10,935 nt of DNA from JAZDLO01 sp043801935 (GTDB lineage: Bacteria > Actinomycetota > Thermoleophilia > RBG-16-64-13), in assembly GCA_043801935.1 (NCBI GenBank), contig JAZDLO010000147.1, positions 1-10,935 on the forward strand, given 5' to 3'. Positions 1 through 6,756 of the stretch are shown one piece after another; positions within the stretch are counted from its first letter, which is position 1, and every line of letters begins with the position of its first letter. The notes under the pieces are model-generated. The model saw nothing but the letters and a program-made list of their open reading frames with translations. It searched no databases and was not told the DNA's origin. A program made the position numbers and the translations under genes.

Positions 1-88
1 CTACGGTGGCAACCCGGTATCAGGCCGCCGCCAGGACAAAGAGGAACGCGACGCTTGGGGCGGCGCGTTCTCGGAGGTGGACACATGA
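1..88 (+). CDS. 3' end of an unknown upstream gene (partial)
   Basis: Reading from base 2, one frame is open for 28 codons and ends at TGA 86-88. The residues are YGGNPVSGRRQD, then a mixed-charge stretch ending in AFSEVDT. This is a credible soluble C-terminus, while the other frames give arginine-rich nonsense. The stop overlaps the ATG (85-87) of the next gene as ATGA, the usual arrangement of translationally coupled operon genes. That overlap is the best argument that the frame is real. I do not recognise the family from so few residues. Its presence means the left operon begins upstream of the window, so the promoter of the DUF362 gene is probably not visible here. Confidence 0.5.
   Translation, partial: YGGNPVSGRRQDKEERDAWGGAFSEVDT
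73..77 (+). promoter_or_regulatory. Ribosome binding site deciding the DUF362 start
   Basis: GGAGG lies 7 bases before ATG 85. It supports that start over the GTG/ATG-like codons further upstream in the same open frame, where no comparable site is seen. It lies inside the end of the upstream gene. Confidence 0.7.
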
Positions 89-1344
89 CCAAGTCGGTAG
101 TCGCTATATCCAAGGGAACCGATGTAGAGAAGATGGTCGCGGAAGTCTTCTCGCTACTCGGGGGTCTCGAGAACCTCATCAGGCCGCATAGCACCGTGGT
201 CCTCAAGCCAAACGCGGGTCATCCGGCGGCCGCGGAGACCAGCGTGAACACCAATCCCGCCGTGGTGGCGGCCGTCATCAACGAGGTCAAGAAGGCCAAG
301 CCCAAGGAGATCATCGTAGCCGAGTCTGCCGCCATCGGCTGTGAGACCATGAACGTGATGGGAGTAAGCGGGATCGGTGCGGCGGCGGAGGATAACGGCG
401 CCCGCATAGTCGACATCAAGAGCGAAAAGGACCTGATCAACCTCCCCATCCGCGATGCCCGCTCCAACCTCAAGAGGATCAAGTTACCCCGCTTCCTCCT
501 GGAAGCCGAGCACATCATCAACCTGCCCATCTTCAAGAGCCACGCCTCGATGGTCTTCACCTGCGCTCTTAAGAACCTCAAGGGCGTGGTCCAGGACGTC
601 ACCCATCTCCAGATGCACCAGACCGATCTGGCCGCGGCCATGATGGACGTCTGGTCGGTCATCCGGCCGGATCTGTCTATCGCGGACTTGATCCGTCCCG
701 CGGAGGGCTTCGGTCCGCACACCACCCTCCCTACGGACTTCGGTTGCCTCGTCGGCTCTAAGGACCCGGTGGCTCTCGATGCGACCGCCTGCCGTATGGT
801 GGGCCTCGGGCTTGACAAGGTCGCCTACTTCGGCGCCGCCATGGAGCGGGGGCTGGGCAAGTTCGAGCAGGATGATATCGAGATCCGGGGTCGGAGTATC
901 GAAGAGGTCTTCAAGCAACTCTGGTTCCCCTACCTGGAGGGCTTCGACACGTGGCCTCAGTACGATTTCGACACCAGCGGCGGCTGCTCGAGCTGTGAGG
1001 CCCTGGTGGCGTTCACGATGGAGAAGCTCAAGGCTCTGGGCGAGTACGAGAAGAATGCCGGCTGCACCATCCTGGTGGGGGCCAAACGTGACGACGAGAT
1101 GCCGAAGGACGTGGATCCCAACGACGTCATCCTGGTGGGCGACTGCCTCAAGCGATTCCGCGGCAAAGGTGTCGGCCACTGGGTAGGAAACTGTCCCCCC
1201 CTCGAGCCTCATGTCCTGTGGGCCATCATCGACCGGGAGGACAAGTTCGACATGGAGCCCGACATCCGCGAGCGGATGGCGCGAGAAGAAGGACCGTGGC
1301 TTGAATACATCGACAAGATCAAGGCGAAAAGACGGGGGGACTGA
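85..1344 (+). CDS. DUF362 domain protein with C-terminal four-cysteine (putative Fe-S) module
   Basis: The product has 419 residues from ATG 85 and belongs to the DUF362 family (PF04015), which has no settled function and is often linked to Fe-S domains. Family hallmarks are visible: KPNAG near 41-45, INLPIFKSH at 145-153 followed by ALKNLKG at 161-167, PDLSIADLI at 195-203 before EGFGPH, and KDPVALDATA at 226-235. There is no signal peptide or membrane segment, so it is probably cytoplasmic. In place of a ferredoxin CxxCxxC module, the C-terminal third has GGCSSCEAL (C301, C304), VGDC (C354) and GNCPPLEPH (C370). This order recalls the cluster ligands of NiFe-hydrogenase small subunits and NuoB; the comparison is mine, by eye. 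It is followed by a CoA-dehydrogenase gene 64 bases downstream on the same strand. A redox role is inference; the family call is firm. Confidence 0.85.
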   Translation: MTKSVVAISKGTDVEKMVAEVFSLLGGLENLIRPHSTVVLKPNAGHPAAAETSVNTNPAVVAAVINEVKKAKPKEIIVAESAAIGCETMNVMGVSGIGAAAEDNGARIVDIKSEKDLINLPIRDARSNLKRIKLPRFLLEAEHIINLPIFKSHASMVFTCALKNLKGVVQDVTHLQMHQTDLAAAMMDVWSVIRPDLSIADLIRPAEGFGPHTTLPTDFGCLVGSKDPVALDATACRMVGLGLDKVAYFGAAMERGLGKFEQDDIEIRGRSIEEVFKQLWFPYLEGFDTWPQYDFDTSGGCSSCEALVAFTMEKLKALGEYEKNAGCTILVGAKRDDEMPKDVDPNDVILVGDCLKRFRGKGVGHWVGNCPPLEPHVLWAIIDREDKFDMEPDIRERMAREEGPWLEYIDKIKAKRRGD

Positions 1345-1408
1345 CCAGCCGAGCACCGGTGACGGAGCGACCGTTGAGCGCGACAAGGTCTGGAGGATTG
1401 GCGGCGAC

Positions 1409-2263
1409 ATGAACAAGGTGATAGTGCTAGGGGCCGGGATCATGGGAGCGGGTGTCGCCCAGGTCGTTTCCGAGGCCGGGTACACGGTGGTGCTCAAAGA
1501 CGTAAGCGAAGAACTGGTGCGACTCGGCCTTCAGACGATTGACAAGAACCTGAGCAGAGATGTGGAGAAGGGCACGATCTCGCGGGCACGGAAGGCTGAG
1601 GTCCTCTCTGCCATCAGGGGCACCGCCGATCAGGACGAACTGGCCCGGGAAGCCAAAGACGCCGACCTCATGATCGAAGCTGTCGGCGAAAGGGTCGACA
1701 TGAAGACCGAGGTCTACGCTCAGTTGGACGGGATCTGCCCGCCCAAGACCATATTCGCGACCAATACTTCGGCGCTGAGCATAACCGAGCTTGCCGCGTC
1801 CACTCAGCGTACGGACCGGTTCATCGGTCTCCACTTCTTCAATCCAGTGACGGTGATGCAGTTGGTCGAAGTCATCACCGGCCAAGACACGAGCGCCGAC
1901 ACCGTTGAGAAGTCGATCGAGTTCGTGAAAAGCATAGGCAAGGTTCCCGTCAACGTGGTCGAGGCGCCGGCTTTCATCGTCCCTCGCCTGCTGGTCCCCA
2001 TGATAAACGAGGCCGCCTACATGGCCGCTGAGGGAGTAGCCAGCTACGAGGACATCGATACGGCCATGCGGTTGGGAGCGAACCACCCGATCGGGCCGCT
2101 GGCCCTGGGCGACATGATCGGTCTCGACGTCTGCCTTTCTGTGATGGAGACCTTGCAGCGGGAAACGGGGGATCCCAAGTATCGGCCGTGCCCCATTCTC
2201 AGGAAGCTGGTGCGGGCGGGTGCCTTGGGCCGCAAGACCGGCCAGGGATTCTACAAGTACTAA
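1409..2263 (+). CDS. 3-hydroxyacyl-CoA (3-hydroxybutyryl-CoA-type) dehydrogenase
   Basis: The product has 284 residues, the usual length of the stand-alone bacterial enzyme. It should oxidise a 3-hydroxyacyl-CoA to the 3-oxoacyl-CoA with NAD(P), or do the reverse, in the cytoplasm. The N-terminus carries the Rossmann loop GAGIMG (8-13). Aligned by eye to human HADH (S137, H158, E170, N208), S121 in NTSALSI, H142 in LHFFNP and E154 in LVEVI match at identical spacing. The fourth position, normally Asn in PGFIVNRLL, is Pro192 here (APAFIVPRLL). The C-terminal helical domain ends in the usual GRKTGQGFYKY. The start is ATG 1409 after GGAGG at 1392-1396; the 12-base spacing is rather long. The gene lies between the DUF362 and M24 genes and shares the strand with the hydratase and acyl-CoA dehydrogenase genes, which points to beta-oxidation of a short or branched acid. 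The family is certain; the substrate is unknown. Confidence 0.9.
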   Translation: MNKVIVLGAGIMGAGVAQVVSEAGYTVVLKDVSEELVRLGLQTIDKNLSRDVEKGTISRARKAEVLSAIRGTADQDELAREAKDADLMIEAVGERVDMKTEVYAQLDGICPPKTIFATNTSALSITELAASTQRTDRFIGLHFFNPVTVMQLVEVITGQDTSADTVEKSIEFVKSIGKVPVNVVEAPAFIVPRLLVPMINEAAYMAAEGVASYEDIDTAMRLGANHPIGPLALGDMIGLDVCLSVMETLQRETGDPKYRPCPILRKLVRAGALGRKTGQGFYKY

Positions 2264-2346
2264 AGCCGGCGGACGGGCATCGCCGCCGTCGTGGAGCGCA
2301 CGTGACACCGGTCGGATAATAGGAAGCGATCAGGAAGGCAAGAGAG

Positions 2347-3582
2347 ATGGCTCTGGGGAAATATGCGGTCGATTACGAACAACGGGTGGACTACAACCGC
2401 CTGCGGAAAGAAAGACTGGAGAAGACCAAGGCTCAGATGGCCGCCGACGGCGTCGGCGCCATCATCACCTGGGACCCCGACAACATCCGCTACATATCCT
2501 CGTACTACGTCACCACACCTATGCGCGCCTCCGAGTACCAGGCTGTTTTCCTCGCCCGAAACGGAGAGCCTCATCTGATCGGTGGGGGAAGCCCGTCGGA
2601 AACGGCGAGAAGGATGCCTTGGCTCGGGGGAGTGCAACCCTCATACGGCATGCCCCGGCTGTCCGCCCGCGACTCCAACGATCCTATTCTCGAAGCCTGG
2701 GCGGGTGGAGTGGCCAAGTTGATGGCCGACTACGGGGTCGAGAAGGAGACGCTGGCCATCGACGGGTCGACACTCCAGCATCTGTTCTTCGAGGTCTTGG
2801 GTCGTAAGGGCATCACCTGCGTGCACGGCAAGCCGACCATGGATTACGCGCGGATGATCAAGACCGCGGATGAGATCGAGCTCATCAAGATCGCCTGCAG
2901 CAACTCCGAGCGGGCCTTTGCCGCCATCGTCGACGCCATCCGCCCGGGCGTCCGCGAATGCGATCTGGTGGGCATCGGGATCAGGGAGCTCTACGCGGAA
3001 GGGGTGGACCACACGGAGGACCTGGTCTGCATGAGCGGGGAGAACACGAACCCCTACGGCTGGACTTTCACCGACAAGATGATCCGCCCGGGCGATCTGG
3101 TGTACATCGACGTGGACGGCGCCTCCTACCAGGGGTACAAGACCTGCATCTACCGGACCTTCTGCTGCGGAAAGGCCACCACCGAGCAAAAAGAGCTCTT
3201 TGTCGAGGCCAAGGAGATGCTGTACGCGGGCATGGGCGCCCTGAAGGACGGGGCGACGGACTACGATGTCCTTGCCAAGTGGCCCGATTCACCACAGTAC
3301 TGGGGCTACGACTCCTGGTCGGAGGTGAACGCGTATGCCTGTGGGCACGGGCTGGGGCTCACCCTGCATGACCGGCCCATGGTCTTCTTCTCCCACCGGG
3401 AGCTGGGGTTGCCTCCGCACGAGATCAAAGCCGGCATGGTCATGGCTTTTGAGACCTGGACCGGCAAGAAAGGCGGTAAGCACGGAGTCCGTATCGAAGA
3501 CATGGTCCTCGTCACCGAGACCGGCTATGAGCTACTCTCCCGGTTCCCGCAGGAGCTGATCGAATGCTGGCTACCTTACTGA
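2347..3582 (+). CDS. M24-fold (creatinase/prolidase/DddP-like) metallohydrolase relative with altered metal site
   Basis: The product has 411 residues: a creatinase-type N-terminal domain (about 15-160) and a pita-bread C-terminal domain (about 175-405). Aligned by eye to E. coli methionine aminopeptidase (D97, D108, H171, E204, E235), it keeps D255 in YIDVD, H334 in GHGLG, E369 in AFETW and E384 in RIEDM, with H341 in the second His position. The second Asp is Cys267 (GYKTCIYRTF). The catalytic-His region reads SGENTNPYGW, without the usual His. The DxD at 255-257 and the SGxxTNP stretch recall DddP (a DMSP lyase) and creatinase more than true prolidases. A general Xaa-Pro peptidase label is therefore doubtful. 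A C-N hydrolase or lyase acting on a small substrate fits the CoA-enzyme neighbours better, but this is inference. AGGAAGG at 2332-2338 precedes ATG 2347. No signal peptide is seen. Confidence 0.85.
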   Translation: MALGKYAVDYEQRVDYNRLRKERLEKTKAQMAADGVGAIITWDPDNIRYISSYYVTTPMRASEYQAVFLARNGEPHLIGGGSPSETARRMPWLGGVQPSYGMPRLSARDSNDPILEAWAGGVAKLMADYGVEKETLAIDGSTLQHLFFEVLGRKGITCVHGKPTMDYARMIKTADEIELIKIACSNSERAFAAIVDAIRPGVRECDLVGIGIRELYAEGVDHTEDLVCMSGENTNPYGWTFTDKMIRPGDLVYIDVDGASYQGYKTCIYRTFCCGKATTEQKELFVEAKEMLYAGMGALKDGATDYDVLAKWPDSPQYWGYDSWSEVNAYACGHGLGLTLHDRPMVFFSHRELGLPPHEIKAGMVMAFETWTGKKGGKHGVRIEDMVLVTETGYELLSRFPQELIECWLPY

Positions 3583-3599
3583 GCGCACCCAGAAACTAC

Positions 3600-3605
3600 G
3601 GAGGT
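3600..3605 (+). promoter_or_regulatory. Ribosome binding site deciding a GTG start
   Basis: GGAGGT lies 7 bases before GTG 3613. It selects this GTG as the start of the enoyl-CoA hydratase gene over the second in-frame GTG two codons later. No ATG is available nearby in this frame. Confidence 0.7.
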
Positions 3606-3612
3606 AAGTTTC

Positions 3613-4374
3613 GTGCCAGTGCATGTTTCCCGTGAAGACCACATCTGTACCGTCACCCTCGACCGCCCGGAGGCCCGAAACTCCTTCGACTACCGCCTGC
3701 TTGCTGATCTGAGCGCCGCCCTCGAGGGCCTGGGCGAGGACGAGGCCGCCCGCGTGATCGTCTTCACAGGGGCGGGAGGCAAGGCCTTCTGCGCAGGCGG
3801 CGACATCGCCCAGATGCAGAGGATCACCTCCGAGGAAGGCCATCTGTGGGGGCGCATGGGTCACGAGGTGTTCAAGCGGGTGCGCGAACTGCCGCAGCCG
3901 ACCATCGCCGCCGTGCGCGGTCTGGCCGTGGGCGCCGGGTGCGAACTGGCGGCCTGCTGTGACCTGCGAGTCGCCTCTTCTGACGCGAAGTTCGGCCACC
4001 CGGAGGTATCTTTGGGCATCATGCCCGGGTGGGGCGGGACTCAACTCCTGCCTCGACTCATCGGCGTAGGGAGGGCGAAGGAGCTGATCTTCTCGGGACG
4101 GCTCATGGGCGCGGAGGAGGCTCTGGCCTGCGGACTGGTCAACAGGGTCGTTGCCCCGGAGGAGCTCGAGGCGGAGGTGCGTCGCTTGGCGGAGGCGATC
4201 ATACGCCAGGGGCCGCTTGGCGTCCGCCGGGCCAAGCTGGCCGTGAACAGGGGACTGGACGCGGGTCTTGACGCAGGCTGTGAGCTGGAGGCGTCGTTCT
4301 TCGGCCTCTGTTTCGGGCCGGAGCAGCAAGAGGGCATGACCGCCTTTCTCGAGAAGCGCCCGGCGAAGTTCTAG
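3613..4374 (+). CDS. Enoyl-CoA hydratase/isomerase family protein (crotonase fold)
   Basis: The product has 253 residues, typical for a monofunctional crotonase. It most likely adds water to a 2-enoyl-CoA to give the 3-hydroxyacyl-CoA that the neighbouring dehydrogenase would use. The oxyanion-hole loop CAGGD is at 60-64 and the second one lies in AVGAGCELAA. Both catalytic glutamates of rat enoyl-CoA hydratase (E144 and E164) have counterparts at the same spacing, E111 (GCELAA) and E131 (HPEVSLG), followed by PGWGGTQLLPR. This favours a true hydratase over crotonase-fold isomerases or decarboxylases that lack one Glu. The start is GTG 3613. The gene begins 30 bases after the M24 gene ends and precedes the acyl-CoA dehydrogenase gene by 61 bases. 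The chain length of the substrate cannot be read from the sequence. Confidence 0.9.
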   Translation: MPVHVSREDHICTVTLDRPEARNSFDYRLLADLSAALEGLGEDEAARVIVFTGAGGKAFCAGGDIAQMQRITSEEGHLWGRMGHEVFKRVRELPQPTIAAVRGLAVGAGCELAACCDLRVASSDAKFGHPEVSLGIMPGWGGTQLLPRLIGVGRAKELIFSGRLMGAEEALACGLVNRVVAPEELEAEVRRLAEAIIRQGPLGVRRAKLAVNRGLDAGLDAGCELEASFFGLCFGPEQQEGMTAFLEKRPAKF

Positions 4375-4435
4375 CGCAGCACCCGGGACACGCCTCCATT
4401 CGTGTAGGCATGCCGAATCCATCAAAAGGAGTGGA

Positions 4436-5659
4436 ATGAGCCAGCTGCCCCCAAGGATGCAGGATGTGCTTTATCACGACATGATCCTTCCCGGCGAAGC
4501 TCTGGAGGTCCGCAAGAAGGTGAGAGCGTTTGCCGAGGCCGAGGTGGCCCCGCTTGCCCACCAGATCGCGAACCGAGAGGAATCCAAGGAGAGCTTCCCC
4601 TTTGACCTTTTTCGGAAGCTCGGGGAGGCCGGTCTTTTCCAGATCCCGTTCCCCAAGGAGGTCGGGGGTCGGGGTCTCAAGCATCCCGTGTGCGCAACGG
4701 TGACGGCCGTCGAGGAATTAGCCTACGTCAGCGACAGCGTGGCCGCCATCTACGACGTTCATTGCATCCTGGCCGGACACGCGCTGATGTATGGGTCGGA
4801 CTACATCCAGGAAACGTACGCCAAGCCCATGACAAGTGGGGAAAGGATCGGGTGTTTCGCGACGACCGAACCCTCGGCCAGCACCGACCTCTCTATCCGC
4901 TCTCTGCAGACGAAGGCGACCAAACGCGGCGGCACGTACGTGCTCAACGGGCAGAAGCGGTTCATAACGAACGCCCCTGTGGCCGACTTTGCCACCGTTC
5001 TTGCGAACGCCGACGGCAAGCTGACGATGCTGGTCGTGGATCTGAAAGCCAAGGGGTGCCGGGTGGGAGAGCCCGACAAGAAGACGGGTAACCGGGGGCA
5101 ATTGACCTCCGACGTCTACTTTCGCGACGTGGAGGTCCCGGCCGAGAACCTCATAGGGGAAGAAGGTCAGGGACTGCACATCGCCCTGGGGACCCTTACC
5201 TATGGGCGCGTCGGCATAGGGGCGAGCGGGGTGGGGATGGCCCAGTCGGCGTTCGACGAGAGCGTCGAGTACTTGAAGGACCGGGAGGCGTTCGGCAAGA
5301 AGCTGGCGCAGTTCCAATACTGGCAGTTCCGCTTGGCCGAGCGGGCGATCCAGATCGAGAACGCCAGGAACCTCTACGCCAAAGCGGCCCTACGCATGGA
5401 CCAGGGGGTCGAGTTCCCTGAACCGGAGGCCGCTGGGGCCAAGTACTACGGCACGGAATGCGCAGCCGACATGGCCCGGGACGCTGTCCAGATCTTCGGG
5501 GGGTATGGTTACATGCGGCAGCTGGGAGACGACCAGTCCACCTACAGGGTGGAGGCCATCTATCGGGACAGCAAGGTGGCCGAGATCTACGAGGGGACGA
5601 ACGAGATCCAGAAGATGATCATTGCGAGAAGCATTTTTGGAAAGGCTCTTGTCGGCTAG
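4436..5659 (+). CDS. Acyl-CoA dehydrogenase (FAD-dependent)
   Basis: The product has 407 residues, somewhat longer than a typical short-chain enzyme (about 380) because of an N-terminal extension of about 20 residues. It should introduce the 2,3-double bond of an acyl-CoA and pass electrons to an electron-transfer flavoprotein, which is not encoded here. The flavin-site stretch CFATTEPSASTDLS (140-153; many relatives have AGSD where this has ASTD) and NGQKRFITNA (171-180) are clear, as are the helical motif REAFGK (283-288) and the C-terminal QIFGGYGYMR (352-361). The catalytic base is E386 in IYEGTNEIQ, the position used by most short- and medium-chain members. AAGGAG at 4426-4431 lies 4 bases before ATG 4436. 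This is the last gene of the left block and faces the minus-strand IclR gene across 27 bases. It could be specific for a branched or dicarboxylic acyl-CoA; that is not resolvable by eye. Confidence 0.92.
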   Translation: MSQLPPRMQDVLYHDMILPGEALEVRKKVRAFAEAEVAPLAHQIANREESKESFPFDLFRKLGEAGLFQIPFPKEVGGRGLKHPVCATVTAVEELAYVSDSVAAIYDVHCILAGHALMYGSDYIQETYAKPMTSGERIGCFATTEPSASTDLSIRSLQTKATKRGGTYVLNGQKRFITNAPVADFATVLANADGKLTMLVVDLKAKGCRVGEPDKKTGNRGQLTSDVYFRDVEVPAENLIGEEGQGLHIALGTLTYGRVGIGASGVGMAQSAFDESVEYLKDREAFGKKLAQFQYWQFRLAERAIQIENARNLYAKAALRMDQGVEFPEPEAAGAKYYGTECAADMARDAVQIFGGYGYMRQLGDDQSTYRVEAIYRDSKVAEIYEGTNEIQKMIIARSIFGKALVG

Positions 5660-5670
5660 CACGGGCGACG

Positions 5671-5688
5671 AGACGTCCCCCGACGTCT
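5671..5688. terminator. Hairpin between convergent genes, possible bidirectional terminator
   Basis: AGACGTC (5671-5677) and GACGTCT (5682-5688) form a perfect 7-bp stem with a CCCC loop. It sits between the stop of the acyl-CoA dehydrogenase gene and the convergent IclR gene, and overlaps two bases of the IclR stop codon. The position fits a shared terminator. No T-run follows on either strand, so it is not a standard intrinsic terminator. Confidence 0.4.
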
Positions 5689-6556
5689 ACTCTGTGTACC
5701 CCAGTTCGCGCGACACGAGGGTGGCCTCACGCAAGACCGCCGCTCCGTGTTCTCTCATCTGGACGGGCCCGAATCTCTCTGTTGGGGCGACCACAGCCAT
5801 GCATGCAGCCACCTTACCGCTCGAGTCAAAAATGGGCGCAGCCACGGTACATATCCCGATAACAACGGTCTCGACACCAAAGGCCACGCGCTCGCGCCGA
5901 ATACGCTCGATCTCTTCCCTAAGCTGAGCGGGGTCGGTGATCGTGTGTGCGGTGATCTGGGGGTGATCCAGGGCGAGCGCTGCCTCGAGGACACTGTCGG
6001 GCGCGAACGCCACTGCGATCTGGCCATAGAGCCCGGCTAAGCCCGGGATCGTGGTACCCACCAGATTGGCCGGCTTGAAAGGCCGCGGCGTAAGGATCAT
6101 GTCGATGATAAGCGACTCCCCATGCTCCCAGACTCCGAGAGCGGTGCTTTCGGTGGTGAACTCGGTGAGGCTCTCTAGGTGCGGACGGGCGACACGGATC
6201 AATTCGGAATGAGAACGCGTTACGGATACAGCCCGGTAGATGGCCGAGCCCAGCTCGTAGCTGCGGGTCCGTGCATCATGGCGAAGATACCGCGACTTCT
6301 CCAAGGTTCTCGCCAGGCGTAGGGCCGTGGGCATCGGTATGCCCGTGGCCTCAGAGATGCCGGTGAGCGTCCAACTGGAGTGCTCCCTGTCAAAGAGACT
6401 GAGGATCATCAGCCCCTTTTCCAGCGTGCGCGCAATCCTGACTGCCGTGCCCGTGGATGAAATGGTCCTCCCCCTTTGGCGTAGATCGGATTCACAGCCG
6501 GCTTCTCTCAACAGCGTATGTGCCGCCATTTGCAGCACACTTTGGGCCACTTTCAC
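5687..6556 (-). CDS. IclR-family transcriptional regulator
   Basis: The product has 289 residues from GTG 6556. An N-terminal winged helix-turn-helix spans about 44-110 (TLEKGLMILSLF, then LTGISEATGIPMPTALR and the wing YLRHDARTRSYELG). The C-terminal ligand-binding domain runs from about 120 to 285 and ends with the family pattern GICTVAAPIFDSSGKVAA at 234-251. IclR proteins bind a small metabolite and act on nearby catabolic or transport operons. The gene is divergent from the ABC importer, so the importer operon is the likeliest target along with itself. The 43 residues before the HTH are longer than usual, and no clear ribosome site precedes GTG 6556. A purine-rich AAGGGGGAGG (minus strand, 6476-6467) lies just before an in-frame ATT at 6463-6461, so a shorter protein of about 258 residues is possible. 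Family assignment is firm; the start is not. Confidence 0.88.
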   Translation of the reverse strand: MKVAQSVLQMAAHTLLREAGCESDLRQRGRTISSTGTAVRIARTLEKGLMILSLFDREHSSWTLTGISEATGIPMPTALRLARTLEKSRYLRHDARTRSYELGSAIYRAVSVTRSHSELIRVARPHLESLTEFTTESTALGVWEHGESLIIDMILTPRPFKPANLVGTTIPGLAGLYGQIAVAFAPDSVLEAALALDHPQITAHTITDPAQLREEIERIRRERVAFGVETVVIGICTVAAPIFDSSGKVAACMAVVAPTERFGPVQMREHGAAVLREATLVSRELGYTE

Positions 6557-6594
6557 AATGTAGCATACTTATTCTGAATAGTGCTTCATCGTCC

Positions 6595-6623
6595 TTGACA
6601 GGCCTGGGGTCTCCTGGTAGTGT
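6595..6623 (+). promoter_or_regulatory. Candidate sigma-70-type promoter of the ABC importer operon
   Basis: A perfect TTGACA (6595-6600) is followed after 17 bases by TAGTGT (6618-6623). That -10 box is preceded directly by TGG, giving an extended -10 (TGN). It points toward the solute-binding protein gene and would start a transcript near 6630, leaving a leader of about 125 bases. The -10 is weak (3 of 6), and the exact -35 plus spacing carry the call. Confidence 0.5.
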
Positions 6624-6639
6624 CGCCATATCGTGTCAG

Positions 6640-6675
6640 TTCACTGTCACATAGTGAAAATGTGAGCTGAGTGAA
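6640..6675. promoter_or_regulatory. Candidate IclR operator: TTCACT-N7-AGTGAA plus a third half-site
   Basis: TTCACT (6640-6645) and AGTGAA (6653-6658) form a perfect inverted repeat with a 7-base spacer. A second AGTGAA follows at 6670-6675, 17 bases after the first. The cluster lies between the divergent IclR and importer genes, just downstream of the predicted transcription start, where a bound repressor would block the importer promoter. Two other dyads lie in the same gap: TATTCTGAATA (6570-6580) and ATTCC-N9-GGAAT (6685-6703). Confidence 0.45.
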
Positions 6676-6756
6676 GCACATGTTATTCCGCTCGCTCAGG
6701 AATCAGTGTGCTGCGCGTACTGCAATGAACTGCGAGAGGAAATGGGGGGTCGACAG

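Noticed and set aside
6..191. A 61-codon + frame at the window start
   Set aside because: It runs into the DUF362 gene in another frame and is arginine-rich; the frame from base 2 ending at 88 is a better C-terminus for the upstream gene.
484..1497. A 337-codon open frame on the minus strand
   Set aside because: It lies opposite the DUF362 gene, whose family motifs and ribosome site are clear. The minus frame shows no domain motifs and is a by-product of GC-rich codons.
1427..2308. A 293-codon open frame on the minus strand
   Set aside because: It is antisense to the 3-hydroxyacyl-CoA dehydrogenase gene, which has all but one of its catalytic residues; the minus frame has no recognisable domain.
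2264..2346. Promoter-like GATAAT (2315-2320) before the M24 gene
   Set aside because: The box 17 bases upstream (TGGAGC) matches the -35 consensus poorly, and the gene fits in the preceding operon; a CACGTG at 2299-2304 is a common palindrome by chance.
4388..4418. Small dyads in the gap before the acyl-CoA dehydrogenase gene (ACACG/CGTGT, ATTCG/CGAAT, GGCATGCC)
   Set aside because: The arms are about 5 bp with long loops and overlap each other; this is within chance for the composition.
3571..4425. A 284-codon open frame on the minus strand
   Set aside because: It is antisense to the enoyl-CoA hydratase gene; His/Arg-rich composition with no motif marks it as a shadow.
6706..6756. An upstream GTG start (6706) for the solute-binding protein
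   Set aside because: It would place a Cys-containing polar segment before an otherwise perfect lipoprotein signal peptide, and it has no ribosome site.
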